Positions 50,920 to 63,852 of a stretch of DNA of 64,000 bases are shown here, piece by piece. The notes under the pieces were generated by a model, which was not told the origin of the DNA, searched no databases, and saw only the letters and a list, made by a program, of their open reading frames with translations. Position 1 is the first letter of the stretch. Each line of letters opens with the position of its first letter. The stretch is from contig DVFZ01000100.1 in NCBI GenBank assembly GCA_018712945.1, positions 1 through 64,000 of the forward strand, read 5' to 3'. The DNA is from Candidatus Pullichristensenella stercorigallinarum. GTDB lineage: Bacteria; Bacillota; Clostridia; Christensenellales; Aristaeellaceae. Made by a program: the position numbers and the translations under genes.

Positions 50920-52297
50920 CAAATCCATGACCAAGCTGCCCGCGCGCGAACAGGCCCCGGAAGTCCGCCGCCACAACTTTGCGGAAGTCTCTCAGGGCTA
51001 CGATGAGGCCATGGCCCGCGAGGAGGCCACGCGCTGCATCGGCTGCAAAAACGCCCCCTGCATGACCGGTTGCCCGGTGGGCGTGCATATCCCCGAGTTC
51101 ATCGCCCACGTCAAGGAGGGCGAATTTGAAAAGGCGTATGAGACTATCCGCTTAACCAACAGCCTGCCCGCCATCTGCGGCCGCGTCTGCCCGCAGGAGA
51201 CGCAGTGCGAATCCAAGTGTGTGCGCGGCGTGAAAGGCGACCCGGTGGGCATTGGCCGTCTGGAGCGCTTCTGCGCCGACTATGCCATGCAGAAAGGCCA
51301 GCCCGCGCCGGAAAAGCACGCCCCGAACGGCCATCGCGTGGCCGTGGTCGGCTCTGGCCCGTCGGGCCTGACCTGTGCTGGCGATCTGGCCAAGTTGGGT
51401 TACGATGTAACGATTTTCGAGGCGCTGCATACCCCCGGCGGCGTGCTGGTCTACGGCATTCCCGAGTTCCGCCTGCCCAAGCATTTGGTGCGTGAGGAAA
51501 TTGCCACCGTGGAAGCGCTGGGCGTGAAGATTGAAACCAACGCGGTGGTGGGCCGCTCCGTGTCGCTGGACGAGCTGTTTGACGAGGGTTACGACGCGGT
51601 GTTCATCGGCTCCGGCGCGGGCCTGCCGCGCTTCCAGGGCATTCCGGGCGAAAACCTCAACGGCGTGTATTCCGCCAATGAATTCCTGACCCGCATCAAC
51701 CTGATGAAGGCCTACGCCTTCCCGGAGACGGACACTCCCGTGCGCGTTGGCAAGCGGGTGGCCGTGGTCGGCGGCGGCAACGTGGCCATGGACGCGGCGC
51801 GCTCGGCGCTGCGCCTGGGCGCGGAAGAGGTTTCCATCATTTACCGCCGTTCGGAAAAGGAGATGCCCGCGCGCCTGGAGGAAGTGCATCATGCCAAGGA
51901 AGAAGGCGTGAACTTCCGCATGCTCACCAACCCCACCGCCATTCACGGCGACGAGGCGGGCAATGTGCAATCCATGACCTGTGTGGAAATGGAACTGGGC
52001 GAGCCGGACGCCTCCGGACGCCGCCGCCCGGTGGTCAAGCAGGGCAGCGAGTTTGACATCGCCGTCGATACCGTGGTCATCGCCATCGGCAATTCCCCGA
52101 ATCCGCTGATTCGCAACACCACACCCGGCCTGGAGACGCAGAAGTGGGGCGGCATCATCGCCGATGAAAACGGCTTGACCAGCCGCGAAAACGTCTATGC
52201 CGGCGGCGACGCAGTCACCGGCGCGGCCACGGTCATCCTCGCCATGGGCGCGGGCAAGACCGCCGCGAAGGCCATTCACGAAAAACTGAGCCGTTAA
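50912..52297 (+). CDS. nfnB: NfnAB large subunit (glutamate-synthase small-chain-like)
   Basis: 461 residues. N-terminal [4Fe-4S] domain with CIGCKNAPCMTGCPV and ICGRVCPQETQCESKC, FAD site VAVVGSGPSGLTCAGDLAKLGYDVTIFEA, NADPH site VAVVGGGNVAMDAARSALRLGAEEVSIIYRRSEKEMPA, and the closing GDAVTGAATVILAMGAGKTAAKAI. Without a GltB large subunit nearby, and adjacent to nfnA, it should bifurcate electrons from NADPH to ferredoxin and NAD+ or the reverse. Confidence 0.93.
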   Translation: MYNKSMTKLPAREQAPEVRRHNFAEVSQGYDEAMAREEATRCIGCKNAPCMTGCPVGVHIPEFIAHVKEGEFEKAYETIRLTNSLPAICGRVCPQETQCESKCVRGVKGDPVGIGRLERFCADYAMQKGQPAPEKHAPNGHRVAVVGSGPSGLTCAGDLAKLGYDVTIFEALHTPGGVLVYGIPEFRLPKHLVREEIATVEALGVKIETNAVVGRSVSLDELFDEGYDAVFIGSGAGLPRFQGIPGENLNGVYSANEFLTRINLMKAYAFPETDTPVRVGKRVAVVGGGNVAMDAARSALRLGAEEVSIIYRRSEKEMPARLEEVHHAKEEGVNFRMLTNPTAIHGDEAGNVQSMTCVEMELGEPDASGRRRPVVKQGSEFDIAVDTVVIAIGNSPNPLIRNTTPGLETQKWGGIIADENGLTSRENVYAGGDAVTGAATVILAMGAGKTAAKAIHEKLSR

Positions 52298-52326
52298 GCA
52301 CGGCCTGCTAAGCGTGAAGCGTTCTG

Positions 52327-52358
52327 ACGCCGAACCTCATGTTGGGGTTCGGCGTTTT
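52327..52358 (+). terminator. Terminator of nfnAB
   Basis: Perfect 10-bp stem ACGCCGAACC/GGTTCGGCGT (52327-52336 with 52346-52355) followed by TTT. Confidence 0.8.
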
Positions 52359-52643
52359 CATGGGTTCACGGGCGCAAACGGCGGCATTGTTCAGCAGGGC
52401 AATCCCGGCGTGGAAACGCCCTGTGGGGAAATTTCGTCTGCAGCGCAGTATGATCGGGAATATCTCTATGAAGCCGCTGGCAGCGCCGCCGGTGGATATG
52501 CGCTCCAGCCGGTTGTGAAAGTTTAAGGCATGCCCGTATTGACCGGCACGAAAAGAGCCGCGAAGGATCGCCGCGAATGCGCGCGTATCTCCAAGCCCCG
52601 GGGAAACGGCACCCTGGGGCTGTATTTTTGAAGCGGCAGAATG
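52359..52643. other. Gene-free stretch between nfnB and ruvA
   Basis: No credible gene. It contains one terminator-like hairpin on the plus strand, AGCCCC-GGGG...CCCT-GGGGCT (52594-52621) followed by GTATTTTTG, with nothing recognisable upstream for it to terminate, so a small RNA in 52400-52630 is possible but unsupported otherwise. Confidence 0.4.
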
Positions 52644-52688
52644 CAAAAAAGCGCCCTCTCACCCGTGAAAACCGGGAAGGCGCTTTTT
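52644..52688 (-). terminator. Terminator of ruvCA
   Basis: Leftward stem AAAAAGCGCC/GGCGCTTTTT (52688-52679 with 52655-52646), ending in a T run. Confidence 0.85.
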
Positions 52689-52696
52689 GCAGCCGT

Positions 52697-53284
52697 TCAG
52701 GAGCCGAGGCTCTTGAGGGCAAGGAAAATCAATTCGTCGGCTTTGCTGGCCTGGCCCGCCACGGCGCTGACCGCGCGCGCGGCTTCCGAGGAGGCGTAGC
52801 CCAGCGCCATCAGCGCGGCGATGGCTTCGCTTTCGGCGCTGCCGGCAGGGGCCGCAGCGGCGGTTTGGCCGGTCAGCTCGCTTTCGTCCACTTTGTCGCG
52901 CAATTCCAGCACCAGCCGCTGCGCCGTCTTTTTGCCGATACCGGGCACGCGCGTCAAAGCCGCCGCGTCGCCCGCCACCAGGGCGATGGAAAGGTCATTG
53001 AGCGGCATGGACGAAAGGATCGCCAGCGCCATGCGCGGCCCAACGCCGTTTACCGAGCGCAACCGCTCAAACATGCGCTTTTCCTCGCGGCTGTGAAAGC
53101 CAAACAGCTCCATGGCGTCTTCGCGTACGCTCAAAATGGCATATAGCTTCATGCGTTCGCCTGCGGCCGGGGCCAGTGAAAGCGTCTGCGCGCTCACCTG
53201 CAAAAGATAGCCCACGCCGTTTACGTCCAATACAATGCTGTCCGCGGTCTTTTCAGCCACCACGCCGTCAAAATGTGCGTACAT
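52697..53284 (-). CDS. ruvA: Holliday junction branch-migration protein RuvA
   Basis: 195 residues. Domain I (MYAHFDGVVAEKTADSIVLDVNGVGYLLQVS), domain II with helix-hairpin-helix motifs LRSVNGVGPRMALAILS and LTRVPGIGKKTAQRLVLELRDKV, a loose linker, and domain III (SEAIAALMALGYASSEAARAVSAV). Tetramer that binds four-way junctions and loads RuvB. Follows ruvC by 12 bp; ruvB is not next, since a terminator closes the unit. Confidence 0.95.
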   Translation of the reverse strand: MYAHFDGVVAEKTADSIVLDVNGVGYLLQVSAQTLSLAPAAGERMKLYAILSVREDAMELFGFHSREEKRMFERLRSVNGVGPRMALAILSSMPLNDLSIALVAGDAAALTRVPGIGKKTAQRLVLELRDKVDESELTGQTAAAAPAGSAESEAIAALMALGYASSEAARAVSAVAGQASKADELIFLALKSLGS

Positions 53285-53296
53285 ACCTGCCTCCGC

Positions 53297-53791
53297 CTAC
53301 TGTATCTTGAACAGTTTTTTCATATTCATGGAATTGGCGTGCGTCAGCGCCACGGCCAGAGCGTCGGCCGCGTCGTCGGGGCGCGCGATTTCTTTCATAT
53401 TCAAAAGCGCCTTCACCATGCGTTGCATCTGCACCTTGTCTGCGCTGCCATAGCCGGTGATGGCCTGTTTGATTTGCATGGGCGTATATTCGTATACATT
53501 GTCCGTGCGCGTGGCCACCGCCGCCAGCGCCGCCCCGCGCGCCTGCGCCACGGCGATGCCGGTGGTGACGTTTTTGGAAAAGAACAACTCCTCAAAGGCC
53601 ACGTCGTCCGGGGCGTAGATGTCCAGAAGCTGGTTGACCCCCTGGAAAATCGAGCGCAGGCGCTGCGGCGTGGGCACGCCGGCGCGGGTATTGATGGTGC
53701 CAAACTGCACAACCCGGCGCTTCTGCCCCTCTGCTTCGATGACGCCATAGCCCATCGTGGCCAGGCCCGGGTCGATGCCGAGAATAATCAT
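53297..53791 (-). CDS. ruvC: Holliday junction resolvase RuvC
   Basis: 164 residues. MIILGIDPGLATMGYGVIE (first catalytic Asp), FEELFFSKNVTTG (Glu), TGYGSADKVQM, and ARPDDAADALAVALTHA (last two Asp). Cuts Holliday junctions symmetrically. Ribosome site GGAGGTGGG. Confidence 0.96.
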   Translation of the reverse strand: MIILGIDPGLATMGYGVIEAEGQKRRVVQFGTINTRAGVPTPQRLRSIFQGVNQLLDIYAPDDVAFEELFFSKNVTTGIAVAQARGAALAAVATRTDNVYEYTPMQIKQAITGYGSADKVQMQRMVKALLNMKEIARPDDAADALAVALTHANSMNMKKLFKIQ

Positions 53792-53817
53792 TGCCCACCT
53801 CCAAGCGTACTATGGAC

Positions 53818-53847
53818 ATCATAGCCCATCCGGGCGCGGCTTGTCAA
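53818..53847 (-). promoter_or_regulatory. Promoter of ruvCA
   Basis: Leftward TTGACA (53847-53842), 18 bp, TATGAT (53823-53818), 27 bp before ruvC. Confidence 0.75.
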
Positions 53848-53920
53848 GCGCCGTTGCAAATGTATATTCGAATATTTATGCACATATTGCGCATATTTTG
53901 TTAAATCAATGCGGAACTTA

Positions 53921-53949
53921 TTGCATTTTCGCTGGAACGGATGTATAAT
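53921..53949 (+). promoter_or_regulatory. Promoter of the amino-acid ABC operon
   Basis: TTGCAT (53921-53926), 17 bp, TATAAT (53944-53949), 46 bp before the start. The region upstream (53860-53920) is AT-rich with ATATT repeats. Confidence 0.75.
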
Positions 53950-53994
53950 CATCACATCAAAGCGCGAGAGCGCATAAATTTGGAGGCTGAGAAC

Positions 53995-54825
53995 ATGAAA
54001 AAGCTGTTGAGCATTCTTTTGGTTCTTTCCATGCTTCTGATGGGCGCGGCCATGGCCGAGACCACCACGCTGACAATGGCGACCAACGCCGCCTTCCCGC
54101 CGTATGAGTATTATGACGACGAAACCGGCGAAGTTACCGGTATTGACGTAGAGATCGCGCAGGCCATTTGCGACAAGCTCGGCTACGAGCTGGAAGTTGT
54201 GGATGTGGACTTTGACTCGATCGTGCCCGGCGTGCAGTCTGGCAAGTATTCCTTTGGCATGGCCGGCATGACCGTCACCGAGGACCGCCTTGAGTCTGTG
54301 AACTTCTCCGATTCCTACGCCACCGGCATCCAGGTGGTCATCGTGCCCGAGGATTCCGCGATTACCAGCGTGGATGACCTCCTGGCCGAAGGCGCGAGCC
54401 ATTCCATTGGCGTGCAGCAGGGCACCACGGGCGATATTTACGCCACCAGCGATATTGAAGAAGCGGGCCTTGGCACCGTTGAGCGCTTCAAGACCGGCAC
54501 CGACGCCGTGCTGGCGCTGACCACCGGCAAGCTCGACTGCGTTATCATCGACAACGAACCTGCCAAGAACTTCGTGGCCGCCAACGAAGGCCTGAAGATC
54601 CTCGATACCGAGTACGCGGTGGAAGACTACGCCGCTTGCTTCGCCAAGGACAACACCGAGCTGCTTGATGCGTTCAACACCGCTCTGGCGGAGTTGACCG
54701 AGGATGGCACTATCCCGGCCATCATCGAGAAGTACATCCCCAGCACTGAGACCGCCGCTGAGGAGGCGCCCGTTGAGGAGGCCGCCGCTGAGGAGGCTGC
54801 CGCGGAGGAAGCTGCTGCGGAATAA
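53995..54825 (+). CDS. Polar amino-acid ABC transporter substrate-binding protein with acidic repeat tail
   Basis: 276 residues from the ATG at 53995. The signal peptide MKKLLSILLVLSMLLMGAAMA has no lipobox. SBP family 3: LTMATNAAFPPYEYYDDETGEVTGIDVEIAQAICDKLGYELEVVDVDFDSIVPGVQSGKYSFGMAGMTVTEDRLESVNFSDSY. A tail of about 25 residues (AAEEAPVEEAAAEEAAAEEAAAE) follows the fold and is not part of the family. It may serve to keep the protein near the membrane or wall; composition matches the insert in the sugar permease at 23653. Confidence 0.9.
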   Translation: MKKLLSILLVLSMLLMGAAMAETTTLTMATNAAFPPYEYYDDETGEVTGIDVEIAQAICDKLGYELEVVDVDFDSIVPGVQSGKYSFGMAGMTVTEDRLESVNFSDSYATGIQVVIVPEDSAITSVDDLLAEGASHSIGVQQGTTGDIYATSDIEEAGLGTVERFKTGTDAVLALTTGKLDCVIIDNEPAKNFVAANEGLKILDTEYAVEDYAACFAKDNTELLDAFNTALAELTEDGTIPAIIEKYIPSTETAAEEAPVEEAAAEEAAAEEAAAE

Positions 54826-54846
54826 CGCCGTTCGCATTGGAACGAT

Positions 54847-54881
54847 GCAAATAGGGGAGCGCGTAGACGCCCCCTATTTGC
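54847..54881 (+). other. Intercistronic hairpin after the binding-protein gene
   Basis: Perfect 11-bp stem GCAAATAGGGG/CCCCTATTTGC (54847-54857 with 54871-54881), no T run, in the same place as the hairpin after the sugar-binding protein gene. Likely stabilises the upstream message. Confidence 0.65.
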
Positions 54882-54920
54882 GCGCATGGGCAAAACGCAA
54901 GCGATGGAGGAGGGACTTCT

Positions 54921-55649
54921 TTGGCAGAGTGGTTTGAGTCGGTCAGAGCCGAATTTGAACTCAACTTCATCAAGGCCAACCGTTGGGAATATCTCGTGGA
55001 CGGCCTTAAAAACACACTGCTTCTGACGCTGGTAGCGTTGATTATTGGCGTGATTATCGGCGTGCTGGTGGCGGCGGTGCGCTCCACTTACGACAAGACG
55101 AAGGAAACGGCGCGCCCCACGTTTGGCCGCCGCGTGTTCGGCTTTTTCAACGGCCTTTGCAAGGTCTATCTTACCGTCGTGCGCGGTACGCCTGTGGTTG
55201 TACAGGTGATGATTTTCTTCTACGTCATCTTTGCCGCCGCAAAGGATGGCACGATGGTGGCGGCGCTGGCTTTCGGTATCAACTCCGGCGCGTATGTGGC
55301 GGAGATCATCCGCGGCGGCATCATGTCTATTGACAACGGCCAGTTTGAGGCCGGCCGCAGCTTGGGTTTCAATTATTTGCAGACCATGCGCTATATTGTC
55401 GTACCCCAGACGATTAAAAACGTGCTGCCTTCGCTGATGAACGAGTTTATCGCCCTTTTGAAAGAAACTTCAGTTGCCGGCTATGTGGCCGTGCAGGATC
55501 TGACCAAGGCGGGCGACATCATCCGCAGCCGCACCTATTCGGCGTTTATGCCGCTGATTGCGGTAGCGCTGATTTATCTGGTGGTGGTCATGTTCTTTAC
55601 ATGGCTGGTCGGCAAACTGGAAAGGAGGCTGCGTGCAAGTGATCACTGA
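54921..55649 (+). CDS. Polar amino-acid ABC transporter permease (HisM/GlnP type)
   Basis: 242 residues from the TTG at 54921, which follows [67 protein letters not shown], the coupling loop [70 protein letters not shown] homodimeric permease with one gene, as typical of this class. Confidence 0.93.
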   Translation: MAEWFESVRAEFELNFIKANRWEYLVDGLKNTLLLTLVALIIGVIIGVLVAAVRSTYDKTKETARPTFGRRVFGFFNGLCKVYLTVVRGTPVVVQVMIFFYVIFAAAKDGTMVAALAFGINSGAYVAEIIRGGIMSIDNGQFEAGRSLGFNYLQTMRYIVVPQTIKNVLPSLMNEFIALLKETSVAGYVAVQDLTKAGDIIRSRTYSAFMPLIAVALIYLVVVMFFTWLVGKLERRLRASDH

Positions 55650-56382
55650 TGCGCTCATCACGGTGGAAGGGCTTTATAAGGAATTTGGCCATGGCAAAGT
55701 ACATGCCCTCAACGGCGTGGACGCCCAGGTGCGCAAGGGCGAGGTGCTGGTGGTCATCGGCCCGTCGGGAAGCGGCAAGAGCACGTTTTTGCGCTGCCTG
55801 AACCTGTTGGAGCTGCCCACCAAGGGCAAAATCACCTTTGAAGGCGTGGATATCACCGACAGCAAGGTCAATATCAACATCCATCGCCAGAAAATGGGCA
55901 TGGTGTTTCAGCACTTCAACCTCTTTCCCAATATGACGGTGCTGAAAAACCTGACGCTGGCCCCGCGCAAGCTCAAGGGCATGCCGCAACAGGACGCCGA
56001 CGAAAAGGCCATGGCGCTGCTCAAGCGCGTGGGCTTGGCAGACCGCGCCGACGCCTATCCCAACCAGCTCTCCGGCGGCCAGAAGCAGCGCATCGCCATC
56101 GTGCGGGCGCTGGCGATGGATCCCGAAGTGATGCTCTTTGACGAGCCGACTTCGGCGCTTGACCCGGAAATGGTTGGCGAGGTGCTGGAAGTCATGAAGT
56201 CTCTGGCGCGCGAGGGGATGACAATGGTGGTCGTCACCCACGAAATGGGCTTCGCCCGCGAGGTGGGCGACCGCGTGCTGTTCATGGATGAAGGCAAGGT
56301 CATGGAAGAAAACACCCCGGAAAACCTCTTTGGCAACCCGCAGACACAGCGGGCGAAAGAGTTTTTGAGTAAGTTGTTGTAA
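55633..56382 (+). CDS. Polar amino-acid ABC transporter ATP-binding protein (GlnQ type)
   Basis: 249 residues from GTG 55633 (GTG 55639 is an alternative with better ribosome spacing). Walker [19 protein letters not shown]-loop [15 protein letters not shown], signature [40 protein letters not shown], switch His [13 protein letters not shown]. Overlaps the permease by 17 bp. The repeat copy C starts 7 bp after the stop. Confidence 0.95.
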   Translation: MQVITDALITVEGLYKEFGHGKVHALNGVDAQVRKGEVLVVIGPSGSGKSTFLRCLNLLELPTKGKITFEGVDITDSKVNINIHRQKMGMVFQHFNLFPNMTVLKNLTLAPRKLKGMPQQDADEKAMALLKRVGLADRADAYPNQLSGGQKQRIAIVRALAMDPEVMLFDEPTSALDPEMVGEVLEVMKSLAREGMTMVVVTHEMGFAREVGDRVLFMDEGKVMEENTPENLFGNPQTQRAKEFLSKLL

Positions 56383-56388
56383 AATACA

Positions 56389-56620
56389 GGCCGCCGGGCA
56401 TCTTCGCCCAGCGGCCGCAGAGCGCTGACAAAGCCCGTAAACGCGAAAATTGCCCTGATAAAGAAAGAGTCAGAGGCAATTTTTTCTTCATGCGTCAGCT
56501 GCACATGCAGGCTGCGGTCACTTACTTACGTCCATGGAAGCTCACTTGCCTGCAAGTTTGCTTCCTTACATTCATCAGCCATCAGGCGCTTTTGCCCGGC
56601 AGTCTGTTGCGTATTGTAAA
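56389..56620 (+). repeat. Dispersed structured intergenic repeat, copy C (degenerate at the right end)
   Basis: Left bracket hairpin GGCCGC...GCGGCC (56389-56416), then the body from CAGAGCGCTG (56418). It keeps the AAAATTGCC/GGCAATTTT hairpin with inner CTGA/TCAG, the CATGCAGGC/GCCTGCAAG stem and GGCAGTCTGTTG, but the right part (56565-56620) has drifted and no right bracket is seen. Same strand as the preceding ABC operon. Confidence 0.85.
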
Positions 56621-56853
56621 CGTATTCTCTTTCGAGCCGGGATTCTGGAAGGCTGATCGCTATGCGCCCGTTCGCAAACGCCTGCCCCAATCAGAATAGA
56701 ACGGGCTTGCAGCAATCAAAGGAAGAAGGACGTTGGCCACTTTGAGCAGCCAGGGGCAACCGGCGCGGAAGCTGGAAATTCGGGGCGCGTGAGCGTTGCC
56801 GGTCGTTAGCGTTTATAGGGCCTTATTCAAACCGCTGGCCAGGGTTGTTGGAT
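56621..56853. other. Gene-free stretch between repeat C and the ligA terminator
   Basis: 233 bp. GAACGGGC (56699-56706) is complementary to GCCCGTTC (56667-56674) and makes a modest hairpin; no gene or promoter is evident. Confidence 0.35.
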
Positions 56854-56894
56854 GAAAAAACCGCCGTTGGATGGAGCCATCGTCCAACGGCGGT
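56854..56894 (-). terminator. Terminator of yerC-pcrA-ligA
   Basis: Perfect 12-bp stem ACCGCCGTTGGA/TCCAACGGCGGT (56860-56871 with 56883-56894); leftward it ends in TTTTTT. Confidence 0.88.
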
Positions 56895-56906
56895 AATTTT
56901 TGCCCA

Positions 56907-61125
<4,219 letters not shown>

Positions 61126-61129
<4 letters not shown>

Positions 61130-61425
61130 TGGTTATCCTCGGCAAATTTTTCAAAAATAAGCTGGTAGCCGCCCGCGCCATAGTTAAGGCAGCGGTTTAC
61201 CCGGCCGATGGTGGCCGTGGAGACCCCTGTCTTTTCCACGATTTCGGAATAAGTGGCCCCATCGCGCAGCATGAAAGCCACCTCCAGCCGCTGGGACAGT
61301 TCGCCAACTTCGCGGATGGTGAGCAAATCTTCCAGTACGCGGTAGACCTCCTCCTCGTTTGAGAGGGACAAAAGCGCCTTGACCAGCGCGTCTGTGCGTT
61401 CGTTTTTGAGGCGGGATGTGTACAT
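61126..61425 (-). CDS. yerC: YerC/YecD family TrpR-related regulator
   Basis: 99 residues. LKNERTDALVKALLSLSNEEEVYRVLEDLLTIREVGELSQRLEVAFMLRDGATYSEIVEKTGVSTATIGRVNRCLNYGAGGYQLIFEKF: the TrpR/YerC helix-turn-helix family. Targets are unknown. The stop overlaps the pcrA start (ATGA), a conserved firmicute arrangement. Confidence 0.93.
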
Positions 61426-61435
61426 GGCAACCCCT

Positions 61436-61489
61436 CGCTTTCATGCGTTAGCATGTAAACATTATAGCGTGAAAGCGACAGGGCGTCAA
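61436..61489 (-). promoter_or_regulatory. Promoter of yerC-pcrA-ligA with an inverted repeat around the -10
   Basis: Leftward TTGACG (61489-61484), 17 bp, TATAAT (61466-61461). CGCTTTCA (61436-61443) and TGAAAGCG (61470-61477) form an inverted repeat flanking the -10 box, a possible operator for YerC itself. Confidence 0.65.
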
Positions 61490-61578
61490 TCATTGATGCG
61501 TAAAACCCACCGCATCAATGCCAAAAAAGCGGAAGAAGCCCGCGCTGGCTTCTTCCATGGAGGAGGATTGAAAGGGGT

Positions 61579-63609
61579 TTAGCTGTTCAGAGTCAACGTG
61601 GTATTGATCAGGCCGGCATAATTATCGACATATTTTATATCGGAAGAAATGCCGTTTGCCTCAACACGCGTCTCCTGCGGGCCGTTGCGCAACTGGACGG
61701 CGAAGCTGCCGCTGGCATCGGTGGTATAGCTTCCCACCAGTTCCCATTCGATGCCGTCGGCTTCGCCATAGTTGACATAAAGGTCAACGTCGATGCCGCC
61801 CAGAACGGCGTTTTCTGCGTCCACAACGGTAACGGTGCTTTTAAAGCTGTCCGCACTGTAATCGCCGATCACAGTGACGCGGCTGCTGTTGAGCGGATAA
61901 TAGACGTCGCCCGTTTCTGCGTAGAGCTGCGCCATATACTGCGTCGTTGCCTCCAAGGAGGTTACAGTCGCCTCGCCAATCTCCGTCAATAGGCCGGCTT
62001 CTTCCGCCGCAGCGAAACAATAGTAGCCGTCGCCGCCCTCCAGCTCGTAGGAGGAGATGCACATCACCAGTTCGAGATCGGAATCCGGGGTGATTTCGGT
62101 GCCATCGTCCAGTGTGACGCTGACCAGACGGGAACCCATGGCGTAGGTATCGCTGGTATAGTCGATTGGCGTGGAAGGTTCGTTGCGGATATCATATACA
62201 TAGGATACGCCCGCTAAATTCGGAAAACGCCCATGGTAGGAGCCGTTGGCGTAGATTTCGCCGGTTTCCGGGTTTTGATCCGTAAGGGCGGATAACCCCC
62301 ATTCAATGGCTTCCCACAGCACGGCGCCGGTCGTTTTTACATAAAGACCGCTAGAACCCATGCCGCCGCTCAGGAACAGAGACATGACGTCGGAGTAGGC
62401 CACGTCGCCAGCGGCAATGGAAGAACGGCAGCTGCCTCCGCACAACAACGCGACGATAGGAAGATCTTCATATTCGGAACCGGCAAAAAATTCTTTGGCG
62501 GCGGCGAGCTTGGCGTCCGCCATCATGGAATTTGCGTTGGTTTCTCCGCGGCGGGCGATGGAGGCTGTAATGTTGCCGTTGGTATAGTTGCCGCCGTACA
62601 GCCCCATGGAAATATTGGCGAACACCTCGCCGGCTTCGGTATCTACTTGGTTGACCACGCCGTCCAAATAGGCGTGCACCACATCGTCCTCGGCATAAAA
62701 GTTCAGGGCGTCGGCGGCGGAGATGGAGGCGCTTTCGCTGGAAAGCACTTCATGTGTGTTCGCGTCCACGCAAAGCTCCACCCAACCGACATTGGCCATG
62801 GCAGTGCCGGTGGATACAATCAGCGTATCGTCAATGCGGATTGCATCCGCGCCCATCAGGGTCTGGTGCGCATGACCGTCGATAATGACGTCTATGCCCT
62901 CGACGTTGGCGGCAATGGCGTTGGAGGTGATGCCATCCGCGCCCTGATCGCCTGTGTCATAGCCAAGATGCGCAAGGCAGATGATGACCTGCGCGCCTTC
63001 CGCGTTCAGTGCGTCGACACACCGCTGCGACGCGGCCGATACATTTTCAAAAGTAAGCCCTTCGCAGGCGCTTGGGCTGGCGGTGATGACGGTAGAGGGT
63101 GTGGTCACGCCGAAAATGCCGATTTTCACGCCTTCACGTTCAATGATGATGTACTCCGGGAGAGATTCAAGTTGTTCATCGCCGGTGACATTTGCGTTCA
63201 CAAGCGCTACGGGTTCTCCGACGGTCTGTTCGCTCGCTTCTTCCGTCAACGCGTCGATAAACATGGAACGGTTGGCGGTAAATTCATGGTTTCCCAGAAC
63301 GACGGCGTCATATTCCAGCAGGCGCATGGCGTTGATGGTCGCCAGGCCGTTTGTCAGCGAGGCGTAGACCGTTCCGGCGCTGAAGTCGCCGGCATCCACC
63401 AGAACAACATTTTCAAAGACGTCCTTCATGGCAGGGATCTGGCTGAAGCGGATCATGCTTTCGGTGGATGCGGAAATTCCAGAGCCATGGGTATCGTTCG
63501 TGTGCAGGATGGTCAGCGTAATGGTTGAGTCTGCCTCGCTCAGGGCAAAGGGAGTAAGGCTGCTGAGGGCAACACAGAGCGTCAGGAGAAGAATAAACCA
63601 TTTTTTCAT
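61579..63609 (-). CDS. Secreted 5'-nucleotidase / 2',3'-cyclic phosphodiesterase (UshA-CpdB type)
   Basis: 676 residues from the ATG at 63609. A signal peptide (MKKWFILLLTLCVALSSLTPFALS) without lipobox is followed by the metallophosphatase domain: ITLTILHTNDTHGS, VLVDAGDFSAG, YDAVVLGNHEFTANRS, IICLAHLGYDTG, DVIIDGHAHQTL. The 5'-nucleotidase C domain covers about 340-560 (NSMMADAKLAA, LPIVALLCGGSCRSSIAAGDV), then a C-terminal domain of about 90 residues with beta-sandwich look. It would release phosphate and nucleosides from extracellular nucleotides. Confidence 0.9.
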   Translation of the reverse strand: MKKWFILLLTLCVALSSLTPFALSEADSTITLTILHTNDTHGSGISASTESMIRFSQIPAMKDVFENVVLVDAGDFSAGTVYASLTNGLATINAMRLLEYDAVVLGNHEFTANRSMFIDALTEEASEQTVGEPVALVNANVTGDEQLESLPEYIIIEREGVKIGIFGVTTPSTVITASPSACEGLTFENVSAASQRCVDALNAEGAQVIICLAHLGYDTGDQGADGITSNAIAANVEGIDVIIDGHAHQTLMGADAIRIDDTLIVSTGTAMANVGWVELCVDANTHEVLSSESASISAADALNFYAEDDVVHAYLDGVVNQVDTEAGEVFANISMGLYGGNYTNGNITASIARRGETNANSMMADAKLAAAKEFFAGSEYEDLPIVALLCGGSCRSSIAAGDVAYSDVMSLFLSGGMGSSGLYVKTTGAVLWEAIEWGLSALTDQNPETGEIYANGSYHGRFPNLAGVSYVYDIRNEPSTPIDYTSDTYAMGSRLVSVTLDDGTEITPDSDLELVMCISSYELEGGDGYYCFAAAEEAGLLTEIGEATVTSLEATTQYMAQLYAETGDVYYPLNSSRVTVIGDYSADSFKSTVTVVDAENAVLGGIDVDLYVNYGEADGIEWELVGSYTTDASGSFAVQLRNGPQETRVEANGISSDIKYVDNYAGLINTTLTLNS

Positions 63610-63633
63610 GATGCATACAGCTCCTTTCACCAC

Positions 63634-63803
63634 TATATTAACAATTTATCGTCGAAAAATCAGTAACAGACATCACATTAGTTTAATAATTTCAATATAT
63701 ATTTCATCAAAAGAATAATTTTAAGTAAAATAAATTCGAATTATAAAATTTTTCGCGGCGCGCTGCAAAAGGCGGCGCCCCGCGTTTCAAACTATTTGGA
63801 CAC
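63634..63803. other. AT-rich intergenic region
   Basis: Upstream of the 5'-nucleotidase gene, 63640-63750 is very AT-rich (for example TATATATTT near 63695) and probably holds its promoter on the minus strand, but no clean -35/-10 pair was found. Confidence 0.35.
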
Positions 63804-63833
63804 AAAAATAGGAGGCCCCTTTGGGGAGCCTCC
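63804..63833 (-). terminator. Terminator of the sugar-binding protein gene at the right edge
   Basis: Leftward stem GGAGGC/GCCTCC (63833-63828 with 63816-63811) with inner CCCC/GGGG, followed by TATTTTTG. Confidence 0.8.
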
Positions 63834-63852
63834 CAAAACGCGTCGGATTTGT

